From: Bacillota bacterium
GTDB lineage: Bacteria; Bacillota; Clostridia; Acetivibrionales; DTU013
NCBI GenBank assembly: GCA_023433505.1
Contig: JAEZCO010000035.1
Coordinates: 62,001 to 126,000 of the forward strand
Length of the DNA stretch: 64,000 nucleotides
Direction: 5' to 3'
Part shown: positions 15,812 to 25,900 of the stretch, in pieces
Position numbering within the stretch: position 1 is the stretch's first letter
Layout: every line of letters begins with the position of its first letter
Made by a program: the position numbers and the translations under genes
Notes under the pieces: generated by a model
Databases searched by the model: none
Seen by the model: the letters and a program-made list of their open reading frames with translations, nothing else
Told to the model about the DNA's origin: nothing

Positions 15812-16840
15812 ATGCAGAATTATAAGCTTCGAACAGGCAGGTACATGGCGGCGTTCCTTCTGTTGGCAGGAATATTGCTCTTTATACTGCTTGTCAATAT
15901 CGCAGTTGGTTCCGTTGGAATCAAGCTGCCGGAAGTAGGAAGGATCATCATTGAAAATATACGGGACAACTCTACCAATTCAACGATTGTGTGGAAAATA
16001 AGGCTTCCCAGGATCATTGCGGCATTGGTGGGCGGAGGGGCCGTAGCGGTTTCAGGGCTGCTTTTGCAGATTTTTTTCAGAAACCCCATTGTGGATTCCT
16101 ATGTGCTGGGTGTGTCCTCGGGCTCAACCCTGTTTATTGCCCTGTTCATCCTGGGCGGCTTTACCTTTGGGGTCTCGTCGCTGTCGCCGTACTTTGTTTT
16201 TTTGGGTGCTTTTTTGGGCGCTACTGCGGTAACCGTCATTGTGCTGCTTTTTGCATACAAGGTCAAAAGCGTAGTCACGCTGCTGGTCATCGGCCTTATG
16301 ATCGGTTACCTGTGCAGTGCTGCCACAGGCCTTTTAATGACCTTTGCCGACAATGAAAAAATCAGAAACTTCGTCCTCTGGACCATGGGGAGCTTTGCGG
16401 GCTTTACCTGGGAACAGGTCAAAGTCCTCGTGTATATAGGCTTTCCCTTTCTTTTCTTTTCGTTCATTATTTCAAAGCCGCTGAACGCTTTTCTTCTTGG
16501 AGAGGATTATGCAAAAAGCATGGGGGTGAACATCCGGGCCTTCCGGATTTGCATCATCTGCATCTCCAGCGTACTGACCGCCGTGGTAACCGCTTTTGCA
16601 GGCCCGGTGGCCTTTATTGGAATGTCGGTGCCCCACATTGCCCGGCTGTCCTTTCGCACGGCGGACAACAGGGTCCTGGTACCTGGCGTTTTTCTGCTGG
16701 GAGCGGCGATCACCGGGCTTTGCGATCTTGCGGCAAGAATGCTGCTTGCGCCTTCTGAGATTGCCATCAGTACGGTAACGTCGTTTTTTGGCGTGCCCAT
16801 CGTGGTCTGGCTTTTGCTGAAAAGGAGGACCGCTTTATGA
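15812..16840 (+). CDS. FecCD-family ABC transporter permease (BtuC-like)
   Basis: A 342-aa integral membrane protein with about ten hydrophobic segments and FecCD signatures (RLPRIIAALVGGGAVAVSG, QIFFRNPIVDSYVLGVSSG, FAGPVAFIGMSVPHIARL). It imports corrinoids or iron complexes with the binding proteins upstream and the ATPase downstream; the riboswitch favours corrinoids. The ATG at 15812 has GGAG upstream; an earlier GTG at 15794 is possible. Its end overlaps the ATPase start by 4 bases, indicating translational coupling. Confidence 0.93.
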   Translation: MQNYKLRTGRYMAAFLLLAGILLFILLVNIAVGSVGIKLPEVGRIIIENIRDNSTNSTIVWKIRLPRIIAALVGGGAVAVSGLLLQIFFRNPIVDSYVLGVSSGSTLFIALFILGGFTFGVSSLSPYFVFLGAFLGATAVTVIVLLFAYKVKSVVTLLVIGLMIGYLCSAATGLLMTFADNEKIRNFVLWTMGSFAGFTWEQVKVLVYIGFPFLFFSFIISKPLNAFLLGEDYAKSMGVNIRAFRICIICISSVLTAVVTAFAGPVAFIGMSVPHIARLSFRTADNRVLVPGVFLLGAAITGLCDLAARMLLAPSEIAISTVTSFFGVPIVVWLLLKRRTAL

Positions 16841-18018
16841 GCATGTTGAAAACACAGAGGCTGGTGGTTGGATATGAGAAAAAGCGGGTGGTGGAGGACA
16901 TCAACCTTGACATAAAAAAGGGCCAGATGGTTTGTCTTATGGGACCTAACGGCTCCGGCAAATCAACCATACTGAAATCCCTTTCCGCGCTGCTCTCACC
17001 CCTGGAAGGGGAAATTTTGCTGCAAGGCAGGGAACTCAAAGGATATAGCCGGAAAAGACTTTCTCAGATCATGGCGGTGGTGCTGACGGAAAAGCTTTCC
17101 GCAGGGTATCTGAATGTTTTTGAGGTTGCTTCCATGGGGCGCCAACCCCATACCGGCTTTCTGGGGGGCATGAGGAAGCAGGATGTGGATATCGTAATGG
17201 ACTGTTTGAAGCTGGTCAATGCCCAGGAACTCGCCGGAAGATATTTTAACGAGCTCAGCGACGGAGAACGGCAAAAGGTCATGCTGGCGAGGGCTCTTGC
17301 CCAGGAGCCGGAGCTGATTATCCTTGACGAGCCCACGACCCATCTGGATATACGGCACAAGCTGGAGGTCCTTTCCATCTTGAAACGACTGGGGGAGGAA
17401 AAAGGCATAACCGTTATCCTGTCCCTCCATGAGGTGGACCTAGCGCTAAAGAGCTGTGATGTGGCGGTGATGGTGAAGGCTGGGAAAATTGCAAGCATGG
17501 GCAGGCCGGAGCAGGTCGGGAGCGACGAAGAGGTGTGCGGGCTTTATGACATCAAATGCGCAGGCTTCAGCGCCTTTCTTGGGACCATGGAGCTTTCCAA
17601 CCGGAACAACCCCAGGATATTTGTGGCCGGGGGCGGAGGCAGAGGGACCGGAGTTTACAGGCAGCTGACACGAAAAGGAATCGGCTTTTATACGGGCATT
17701 CTCCATGAAAACGACGTGGATTGCCACGTTGCCAGAACCATGGGCGTGGTGGTAATCGTGGAAAAAGACTTTGAGAAAATCGGTGATACGGCTGTAAAAA
17801 ACGCGGAGGAACTGATCAGTAAGGTAGACGCCGTCATTGATTCCGGATTTCCTGTTTCGGAAATCAACAGAGCCAATCTGCGGCTAATAATGAACGCCGC
17901 TGTGGAAGGAAAGCGCGTTTACACCCTCAGGAGCGAGACGGAATGCAGGCGGCTTTTCGGGGACTGGGCTAAAGCCATGGTCCCGTATGAGGATGCGGAA
18001 AGAAGGATTACCGGCTGA
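16837..18018 (+). CDS. BtuD/FepC-like ABC ATPase with long C-terminal extension
   Basis: 393 aa. The ATPase domain occupies about 1-250: Walker A GPNGSGKST, signature LSDGERQK, Walker B LIILDEPTTHLD. A further 140 residues follow (about 255-393), beginning IFVAGGGGRGTGVYRQL, with an alpha/beta look and no clear family. Ordinary members end near 260 residues. The extension may bind a ligand or regulate transport. The gene overlaps the permease and completes the importer. Confidence 0.9.
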   Translation: MSMLKTQRLVVGYEKKRVVEDINLDIKKGQMVCLMGPNGSGKSTILKSLSALLSPLEGEILLQGRELKGYSRKRLSQIMAVVLTEKLSAGYLNVFEVASMGRQPHTGFLGGMRKQDVDIVMDCLKLVNAQELAGRYFNELSDGERQKVMLARALAQEPELIILDEPTTHLDIRHKLEVLSILKRLGEEKGITVILSLHEVDLALKSCDVAVMVKAGKIASMGRPEQVGSDEEVCGLYDIKCAGFSAFLGTMELSNRNNPRIFVAGGGGRGTGVYRQLTRKGIGFYTGILHENDVDCHVARTMGVVVIVEKDFEKIGDTAVKNAEELISKVDAVIDSGFPVSEINRANLRLIMNAAVEGKRVYTLRSETECRRLFGDWAKAMVPYEDAERRITG

Positions 18019-18065
18019 TGCCCGGTGCCGAAAAACTCCTGCACAGGACCTGAAAGGGGGAGGGA

Positions 18066-19187
18066 ATGAATTTGATAATCTATACGCTTTCAAATGGCGA
18101 CCGTGTTTACAAATATTACAAAAGCCTTGTGGTGCTGTTTAACGGAGAAAGAAAGGTTCTTAGCACCGCTGTGCTCAACGGAGGCTACCGGGAGGACCTA
18201 AAGGCCGTATTCAACAACGACGGAAATCCTGGGGCAGGCATGGCCTGCGTTTTACGGGCTCCGACCTACGAGGAGCATATGGCCCTCATTGCATCGGAGC
18301 TGGGACTTGACCCGGCAAAAACGGCGGGAATCAGCACCGCCGCATCCATGGACAATGTATCCATCCAGAGTCTGAGCTTTGAGGAGCTGACAGTGACGGC
18401 CGTGGTCACGGGAGGTGTCGAAGTGAACGGCGGAAGGGCCGGAGATCCGGCATCCTTCCATGAACGGGGCGGCAGGACGGAAATGCTTACCCATGGGACC
18501 ATCAATATCCTCCTTTTCATCGACGCCAATCTTCCCGAGGGCACCCTGGCCAGAGCGCTGGTGACATGCACCGAGGCCAAGGCAGCCGCCCTGCAGGAGC
18601 TAATGGCCGGAAGCAACTACAGCAGCGGACTGGCCACAGGTTCGGGCACGGACGGCACCATCCTTGCAAGCAACGCCGAATCGCCTTTGACCCTCACCAA
18701 TGCAGGAAAGCATTCAAAGCTTGGGGAGCTTATCGGGCTGGTTGTCAAGGCGGCGGTCAAAGAGGCGTTGTTCCTGCAGACCGGCTTATGCGCAGCTTCC
18801 CAGCACAGCGTCCTTAAACGGACCAAACGCTATGGCATTAGCGAGGAAAGGCTTTGGCAGCGTTTTCTGGAGGGCGGGGCCGAGAAGGGCCAGGGCAAGG
18901 CGGATTTCCTTCATCGGCTGCATTCCCTGGAAAGGGACCGGGGACTTGTAGTAGCGACCTCCTTGCTTGTCCATATCCTGGATCAGTTGGAATGGGGGCT
19001 GCTGGACGCTGAGGAAGCTGAAGCTGCCGGCAGCGCCATGATCGAATGGATGAAGGGGGAGGCGCAAAAAGGCGGGGGCGGAGAGGCCGGAAGCGGCAGC
19101 CCCAGGGCCGGCGAGGTGTGCAAAAGGCTTTTGAAGGATTATGCCGCTGCCATAGCGGCGATGGCGGGAGGCGGACGCGGTGTTTAA
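18066..19187 (+). CDS. cbiZ: CbiZ-like adenosylcobinamide amidohydrolase
   Basis: A 373-aa protein whose first 240 residues match CbiZ: AVVTGGVEVNGGRAGDPASF, THGTINILLFIDANL, EAKAAALQEL and SGLATGSGTDGT. CbiZ cleaves the aminopropanol arm of adenosylcobinamide (or pseudocobalamin) so salvaged corrinoids can re-enter synthesis as cobyric acid. The remaining 130 residues are helical and Gly-rich near the end, perhaps a separate small domain. GGGGGAGGG precedes the ATG. It overlaps cobN by 8 bases. Confidence 0.88.
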   Translation: MNLIIYTLSNGDRVYKYYKSLVVLFNGERKVLSTAVLNGGYREDLKAVFNNDGNPGAGMACVLRAPTYEEHMALIASELGLDPAKTAGISTAASMDNVSIQSLSFEELTVTAVVTGGVEVNGGRAGDPASFHERGGRTEMLTHGTINILLFIDANLPEGTLARALVTCTEAKAAALQELMAGSNYSSGLATGSGTDGTILASNAESPLTLTNAGKHSKLGELIGLVVKAAVKEALFLQTGLCAASQHSVLKRTKRYGISEERLWQRFLEGGAEKGQGKADFLHRLHSLERDRGLVVATSLLVHILDQLEWGLLDAEEAEAAGSAMIEWMKGEAQKGGGGEAGSGSPRAGEVCKRLLKDYAAAIAAMAGGGRGV

Positions 19188-22100
19188 GGGAACATTTATT
19201 TTTTCAAGCCATGACTCCTCCTACAGCTTGAGTCAGGCCCGCCTGGAGCTTGAAAAGGAATATGCCGGAGAGCTGTGCTTTCAATTTTTTAACACCAATG
19301 ATGCAGATGAAAATCCTGCATACTTTGAAGCCTTGCAGGCAGCCTGCGACAGCTCCGGTTTTCTTTTTATGGCCTTGCACGGGGGAATCACCCATTTTAA
19401 AGGCTTTGACACCCTGATAGAGAAATATTCCGGACAGAAAAAGCTTTTTATCTATTCCGGCTTGGAGGAGGAAAACCTGCTTCTGCTGGGCAAATCCGGG
19501 CTTTTAAAGCAGGAGTATGATGAAATTCTTGGCTATTACCTGATGGGAGGCTCCAAAAACAGCCGGAATCTGCTGCTTTTTATCGCCTCCGCCTTTGGCT
19601 GTGTTAAATATGACTATGACGGAGCTAAAGCGCCTGCCTGGGAGGGGATCTATGATCCGCTTCGGGATACTACGGATTTTGCGGAATATATCAAGGCCCT
19701 CAGGGAAAGCGGGAAGCCCATTATCGTCATCCTGTTTTACAGCAAATATCTGCATGAAGGCAATCTGCTGCATATCGACGAGCTTGTCAGAGGTGTTGCG
19801 CGCCTCGGAGGAGCGCCTCTGGCAGTCTATAGCGCTTCCGCCCCGAATCCTGCCGTGGGCTGCAAGGGGCTTCAGTGGACCATTGACAATCTATTAATGG
19901 AGAACGGATTGCCCGTGGCTGAGGTCATCATCAACAACATCGGTTTTGCCCAAAGCATTCTTGCCAATCCCGGGGACGGAAGCGTATTTGTTGAGCAGAG
20001 CATTTTTGAACAGCTGGGCGTGCCTGTGATCCAGGCCATGTCTACCTTTAACAGCCTGGAGGGCTGGCGCTCCTCCATCAAGGGCCTTGATTCCATGTCG
20101 CTGGCAAACAGCATCTTCCATCCGGAATTTGACGGGCAGCTGATCAGCGCGCCGGTTGCATATACGCAGAGCGTTAAGGATACGGTGGGGGAGAGGCTGG
20201 TCTTCCTGCCCATTGAAGAAAGAGCGGACAAAATATGCCGGCTGGCCTTGAATTGGGCCGCTTTGAGAAGAAAAGCCCCGGGGGAAAAGAAGCTTGCAGT
20301 CATACTTCACAACATGCCGCCAAGAAATGACATGATTGGCTGCGCTTTCGGACTGGACACCCCCCAAAGCGTATGGAACCTGGTTGAAGCTCTGAAAGGG
20401 GAAGGCGTCCATACGGAATACGATTTTGCGGATGGGGCGGAGATCATCAACCGGATTATTGCCGGGGTAAGCAACGACACCCGGTGGCTTTCTGTAGAAA
20501 AGCTGCTGGAGCGAAGCATTGACAGCATTGACGGCGAGGTATACAGGGAATGGTTTTCCCGGCTCGGAACGCCGGTCCGGGAAAAGATGAAGGCCGACTG
20601 GGGGGACCCTCCCGGTGAATTCATGGTGCATGAGGACAGGCTGCCGGTCCCCGGTATCCGCAACGGAAATATATTTATCGGCCTGCAGCCGGCAAGAGGC
20701 TTTGAGGAGAAGGCCGAGGAGGTATATCACAACACGGATATCGTCCCACCCCATCAGTATATTGCCTTTTACCGGTGGGTAAAGCAGGTTTTCAAAGCCG
20801 ACGCCATTGTGCATGTAGGCACCCACGGCACACTGGAATGGCTTCCGGGAAAGGAAACAGGACTGTCCCCGGACTGTTATCCGGATATTGCCATCGACGA
20901 TATCCCCCATCTCTATCCCTATATCATCGATGTCCCCGGGGAAGGCATCCAGGTCAAGCGAAGGTCCTACGGGATCATCCTGGACCACATGATTCCATCC
21001 CTTACCAGCAGCGGTGTATATGACGAGACCGGTGAGATGGACGACCTGATCAGGCAATACTATCAGGCCAGGCTTGGGGATGAAGGAAAGCTGAAGGATC
21101 TCCGGGAGGAAATCCTTGAGACGGCGATCAGGCACAATTTCCTCAAGGACCTGGGCATTGGCGCCGAAGACCTGTCAAAGGATTTTCCCGCTTTTCTCAG
21201 CCGGCTTCACGGCTGGGTGGAGGAAATTAAAAACTCCCTTATCAAGGACGGCTTGCATGTTTTCGGGGAACCCCCGCGGGAGGAAAGGCTGGTCAACCTC
21301 ATGGGCGCTTTGCTGAGGCTGCCCAACGCCGAAGTTCCGGCGCTGCCGGAGGCGGTATGCGCAATGCTGGGCATGGAGTATGGACGGCTGAAGGACCTTC
21401 CTGAAGCAGTGGACTCGGACGGAAAAACGAATTATATGAAGCTGGACAATGTAGAAGAAAAAGTCAGGGAGGTCCTGGGACTACTCTATGATGCGGGATT
21501 TGACCCGGCCAGGCTGGACGGCGTCATCCGGAAGGCCTTTGACGGGAGCGGCGGGACGGCTGCCCAGGAGGGATATGCCGTTGCCAATGCGCGTATGGTC
21601 CAGGTTCTGCAGTTTGCATGTGAAACCGTCAAACCAAAGCTTTGCGGGATCACCGACGAAATCAGGTATTTTATCGAAGGAGTCAGGGGGGGCTTTGTAC
21701 CTCCCGGAGGTTCAGGCTGTCCCACCCGGGGAAAGGTTTCCATCCTTCCCACAGGAAGAAATTTTTATTCCGTTGATCCTGCGGCCATTCCGACCAGGAT
21801 GGCCTGGAATGTGGGCGTCCGGCTTGGGGACGGGCTGCTTCAGCGGTTTTTGAAGGATGAAGGCAGGTACCCTGAGAACGTCGTCATGGTAGTCTATGGC
21901 GGCGAGACGATGAAGACCTGCGGCGATGATATTGCAGAGGTCCTATATCTCATGGGGATAAAGCCGAAGTGGCTGGGAAAATCCGACCGTGTCACGGGCC
22001 TTGAGGTCATCCCTACGGAAAGCCTGGGACGCCCGAGAATTGATGTAACACTGCGTATTACGGGCCTTTTCAGGGATACCTTTCCCAATATCATCGAACT

Positions 22101-22959
22101 GGTGGAGGAGGCCGTGCAGCTGGCAGCCTCGCAGGAGGAGGACGGAGAGGTAAATTATCTCCGGAGGAATATCCGCAAGGATTTCGAGGAACTGAAAAAC
22201 AAGGGCTTATCAGAAGAGGAAGCCACCGGACAGGCAGGCCTGAGAATTTTTGGCTGCCCTCCCGGCACCTATGGCGCAGGGGTGGACATCTTGATCAACA
22301 GCAGGAATTGGAAGGATTCCGGCGATCTGGGGGAGATTTATACCACCTGGGGGGGACATGCTTACGGAAGAAGGGTACACAGCCTCAAGGTCCGGGAGGT
22401 TTTCGCCCGGAGGCTTGCCGTTGCGGACGCTACGGTAAAGAACGAGTCCTCTATGGAAATCGATATGCTGGAGAGCGATGACTTCTATAATTACCACGGC
22501 GGTCTTATCGCGGCGGTAAAAACCCATTCGGGGAAAATGCCAAAGGCGTACAGCGGGGATAGCAGCGACCCGTCAAGGACTAAAATAAAAAATGTCAACG
22601 AAGAGACGGCCAGGATCATGCGGGCCAGAATCCTGAACCCCAAGTGGTTTGAAGGCCTCAAACGGCATGGCTACAAGGGGGCGCAGGAAATTGCGGCCAT
22701 GGTGGACATCGTCTTTGGCTGGGACGCCACCTCCGAGGTGGTGGAGGACTGGATGTACGACAAAATCACCGAAAACTATCTCCTCAATGACGAAAGAAGG
22801 GAATGGATCAAAAGCGTGAACTCCTGGGCCGTGCAAAGCATGGCGGAAAGGCTCCTGGAAGCAAGCCAGCGGGGCATGTGGAATGCAAATGAGGAAATCC
22901 TCGGCAAGCTGAAGGGAATTTACCTTGACATTGAAGGAAATATTGAAGAAGCGCTATGA
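19180..22959 (+). CDS. cobN: CobN-like chelatase large subunit, copy 1
   Basis: 1259 aa, the normal size for the CobN/BchH family of ATP-dependent metal chelatases, which bind the tetrapyrrole and insert the metal with help from I and D AAA+ subunits. Signatures include VHVGTHGTLEWLPGKETGLS at about residue 545, RIFGCPPGTYGAGVDILI at about 1015, and FNSLEGWRSS. GTG start after GGGAGG; overlaps cbiZ by 8 bases. The metal and ring cannot be read from sequence: cobalt is likely by name and context, but the second copy downstream suggests different substrates or a two-step process. Confidence 0.93.
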   Translation: MFKGTFIFSSHDSSYSLSQARLELEKEYAGELCFQFFNTNDADENPAYFEALQAACDSSGFLFMALHGGITHFKGFDTLIEKYSGQKKLFIYSGLEEENLLLLGKSGLLKQEYDEILGYYLMGGSKNSRNLLLFIASAFGCVKYDYDGAKAPAWEGIYDPLRDTTDFAEYIKALRESGKPIIVILFYSKYLHEGNLLHIDELVRGVARLGGAPLAVYSASAPNPAVGCKGLQWTIDNLLMENGLPVAEVIINNIGFAQSILANPGDGSVFVEQSIFEQLGVPVIQAMSTFNSLEGWRSSIKGLDSMSLANSIFHPEFDGQLISAPVAYTQSVKDTVGERLVFLPIEERADKICRLALNWAALRRKAPGEKKLAVILHNMPPRNDMIGCAFGLDTPQSVWNLVEALKGEGVHTEYDFADGAEIINRIIAGVSNDTRWLSVEKLLERSIDSIDGEVYREWFSRLGTPVREKMKADWGDPPGEFMVHEDRLPVPGIRNGNIFIGLQPARGFEEKAEEVYHNTDIVPPHQYIAFYRWVKQVFKADAIVHVGTHGTLEWLPGKETGLSPDCYPDIAIDDIPHLYPYIIDVPGEGIQVKRRSYGIILDHMIPSLTSSGVYDETGEMDDLIRQYYQARLGDEGKLKDLREEILETAIRHNFLKDLGIGAEDLSKDFPAFLSRLHGWVEEIKNSLIKDGLHVFGEPPREERLVNLMGALLRLPNAEVPALPEAVCAMLGMEYGRLKDLPEAVDSDGKTNYMKLDNVEEKVREVLGLLYDAGFDPARLDGVIRKAFDGSGGTAAQEGYAVANARMVQVLQFACETVKPKLCGITDEIRYFIEGVRGGFVPPGGSGCPTRGKVSILPTGRNFYSVDPAAIPTRMAWNVGVRLGDGLLQRFLKDEGRYPENVVMVVYGGETMKTCGDDIAEVLYLMGIKPKWLGKSDRVTGLEVIPTESLGRPRIDVTLRITGLFRDTFPNIIELVEEAVQLAASQEEDGEVNYLRRNIRKDFEELKNKGLSEEEATGQAGLRIFGCPPGTYGAGVDILINSRNWKDSGDLGEIYTTWGGHAYGRRVHSLKVREVFARRLAVADATVKNESSMEIDMLESDDFYNYHGGLIAAVKTHSGKMPKAYSGDSSDPSRTKIKNVNEETARIMRARILNPKWFEGLKRHGYKGAQEIAAMVDIVFGWDATSEVVEDWMYDKITENYLLNDERREWIKSVNSWAVQSMAERLLEASQRGMWNANEEILGKLKGIYLDIEGNIEEAL

Positions 22960-22972
22960 CGAGGTTGGACGG

Positions 22973-25900
22973 ATGGATAACGAAATTGCGGCCATAGGCC
23001 TGGAATATGAACAGAGTGAAATTGCCGCGGCTCTTGAAGGGATTGACGCGCTGCAGGTGGTCTTCCTTCCCGCGGCGGATATAAAAACCAGGGAAAAGCG
23101 GAAGCAGACCGTGGATTTTATCGGAAAGAACATCAAAGCGGTGATCGTCAAGGATATTTCCTGGGAGGAGGAGTTGGAGGATTTCTTTACGCTGCTCGCC
23201 CGGGAGGCGGCCGGAGTCCATGTGATTCCCATAGGCTCCGAAGCCATCAGCCGTGGTTTTGGCACCATTGACGCCGAAGGTGTCCAACGCATCAACCGGT
23301 ATTTCGTCTATGGCGGAATACGGAATGTGACTTATGCCCTAGGCTATATCCGGGACAGGTACCTTTTGGAGAAAAAGGCGGCGGAAGGGACAGAACCGTT
23401 GGAAATGCCCTTTGACGGAATATTCCACCCGGAGGCGCCGGGGGTTTTTGCAACACTGGAGGCTTATGAGGGCTGGCTGCAAGAGAAGAAAGGCGGCGGA
23501 AAGCCCATGGGACGGGTGGGCCTGCTGGTCCACAGGAGCAGTTGGGCCGGAGGCAACCTTGCCGTTGAAGCAGAGCTGGTCAGAGCCCTTGAAGGCCGCG
23601 GTATCTGTGCGGTGCCCGTGTTTAGTTACGGTACCAAAGAACCGGAATTAAACAACCGGGCCTTTGACGAAATTATCCATGACTGCTTTAGCCTGGACGG
23701 AAGCCTTGCCATTGACGCCCTGATCCATTTGCAGTTGTTTTCCCTGGCCGGAGATTCATCGGCGGCAAATATTTTCCAGTTGATGACAGAGAAGCTGAAA
23801 GCCCTGAATATTCCCGTTTTCAGGCCGTTGATCAGCCATACCTGCAGCCTGGAGGCATGGCGGCAGGAAACAGAGGGGCTGGTGCAGGAAATCCCCTGGT
23901 CCTTTTCCGTTCCCGAAATGGAGGGGATGACGGAGCCCGTGATCCTTGGCTGCAGAGGTGAAAAGAACAGGTCTGTCCCCATAGGGGAAAGGATTGAACA
24001 CTTTGCGCAAAGGGTGGAAAAATGGGTGAAAATCAGGAAAAAGCCCAATCAGGAGAAAAAGCTTGCGATTTTTCTCCACAATGCGCCCTGCTCCGGAGTG
24101 GAAGCTACCATCGGCGCCGCCGCCGGGCTGGACGCCTTTGCAAGCGCTGCGGGCATATTAAAAAGGCTTGTAGACGAAGACTGGAAGCTTAAGGATATCC
24201 CGGCCTCGGGCGAAGCGCTGCACCGGCTTGTCATGGAGAAAAAAGCATATTCCGACTTTCGCTGGACATCGGTGGAGGATATTGCGGATAGCGGCGGCTG
24301 CATCTATCAGATGCCGTTAAAGGGTGAGGGGGGCTATGAGGCTTTTTATGAACGTCTTGACCCGGAATGCCGCCGGAGGATGGAAGAGACCTGGGGGCCT
24401 CCCCCCGGCGAAGGCATGGTGGTTGAAAACAGGCTGGCCATTACGGGCATTGGCTTCGGAAATGCGGTGGTCATGGTCCAGCCAAAGAGGGGCTGCTACG
24501 GGGCAAAATGCACCGGCGAGGTCTGCAAAATCCTGCAGGACCCGTCATGCCCGCCGCCGCATCAGTACCTTGCTACCTACCGGTATGTGGAGGCGGTATT
24601 CAAAGCGGATGCAGTCCTGCATATAGGGACCCACGGCAGCCTGGAATTCCTTCCCGGAAAGTCCAACGCGCTATCCGGAAGGTGTTATCCCGACGCTGTC
24701 CTGGGAAGTCTGCCCAACCTTTACATCTACAATGCCGGCGTAGGCACGGAGGCCATCCTTGCAAAAAGGCGCAGCTATGCCGTGACGCTTGGGCATCTCC
24801 CTCCGGTATACAGTCCCATGGGGACGGAGGCCATGAGGCTTGCGGGGCTTATCGGCGAGTACCTTGAGGCCCGTTATATCGGAAGCAGGCAGGCAGACGA
24901 GCTGGAGGGGCGGATAAGGCAAAGCATGGCCTGGGTCAAGGGTGCCCAGGAGATTGTCAATGCAGAGGCTTCCTTTCAGGAGGGAATGGTCCGCTTGAGA
25001 AGCATTCTTGTACAGGCCGTGGCCAGGCCCCGGATGGAAAAGCGCCATGAATTCGGCGCGGAGCCGGATATGGAGGCTGCCGTATGGTACATCAATGAGG
25101 TCATCCTGTCCGAGGAGGAAGTGGACTCAAAGCTCAGGGCTGTTGATGGGCGCATGGGAAAGGAGCCTTCCGGCGAGGTTGGCTTCTGCAGCCGCGTAAC
25201 GGAATTCATCCGGCAGTCCATAGGCTGCTGCCAAAATGGGGGCGCCATAGCCCAACGGCTTTACGGCGTTGAACAGGACCCGGGGCTTCTGGACTTTTTT
25301 GACTTGCTGGCGGTGGATATAAGAGAAATTTATGCAAGGCTCCGGCAGACAGGCAATGAAATGGAAAATCTGATTTCTGCCCTGAAAGGGGGATATGTGC
25401 CCCCAGGCCCGGCGGGCATGCCCGATGAAAACGGCAGGGACATCCTGCCCACAGGCAGAAATTTGTATTCGATGAACATGGACAAGATTCCGACCCAGGC
25501 AGCTTACAAGGTAGGGAGCGCAGCGGCGGAAGCCTTGCTTGCAAGCTACCGGGAGGACGAGGGGCGGCTTCCGGAAAAAATCGCAATGAACATGATTTCC
25601 CTGGATATCACCAGGTCTAAAGGAGAACAGCTTTCACAGGTTTTATACCTGATGGGCATTACGCCGCTCTGGGACAAGCGGGGAAGGGTAACAGGCCTTG
25701 CGCCCATCCCGGCGGAGGTCCTGGGACGGCCCCGCATAGATGTGACTGTGCGTATTTCCGGGGTACTCCGGGACTGCTACCCTGAAGCCGCGGAGATGAT
25801 GGACGAGGCCGTGGCCATTGCTGCGGCGCTGCCGGAGGATGGCACTATCAACTATATCCGGAGGAATACTGAAAAAATTGCCGGGAAGCTGTCGGAGGCG

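Noticed and set aside
19894..21135. Leftward 413-codon opening within cobN copy 1
   Set aside because: Long antisense openings are expected in GC-rich genes; no motif and no start signal.
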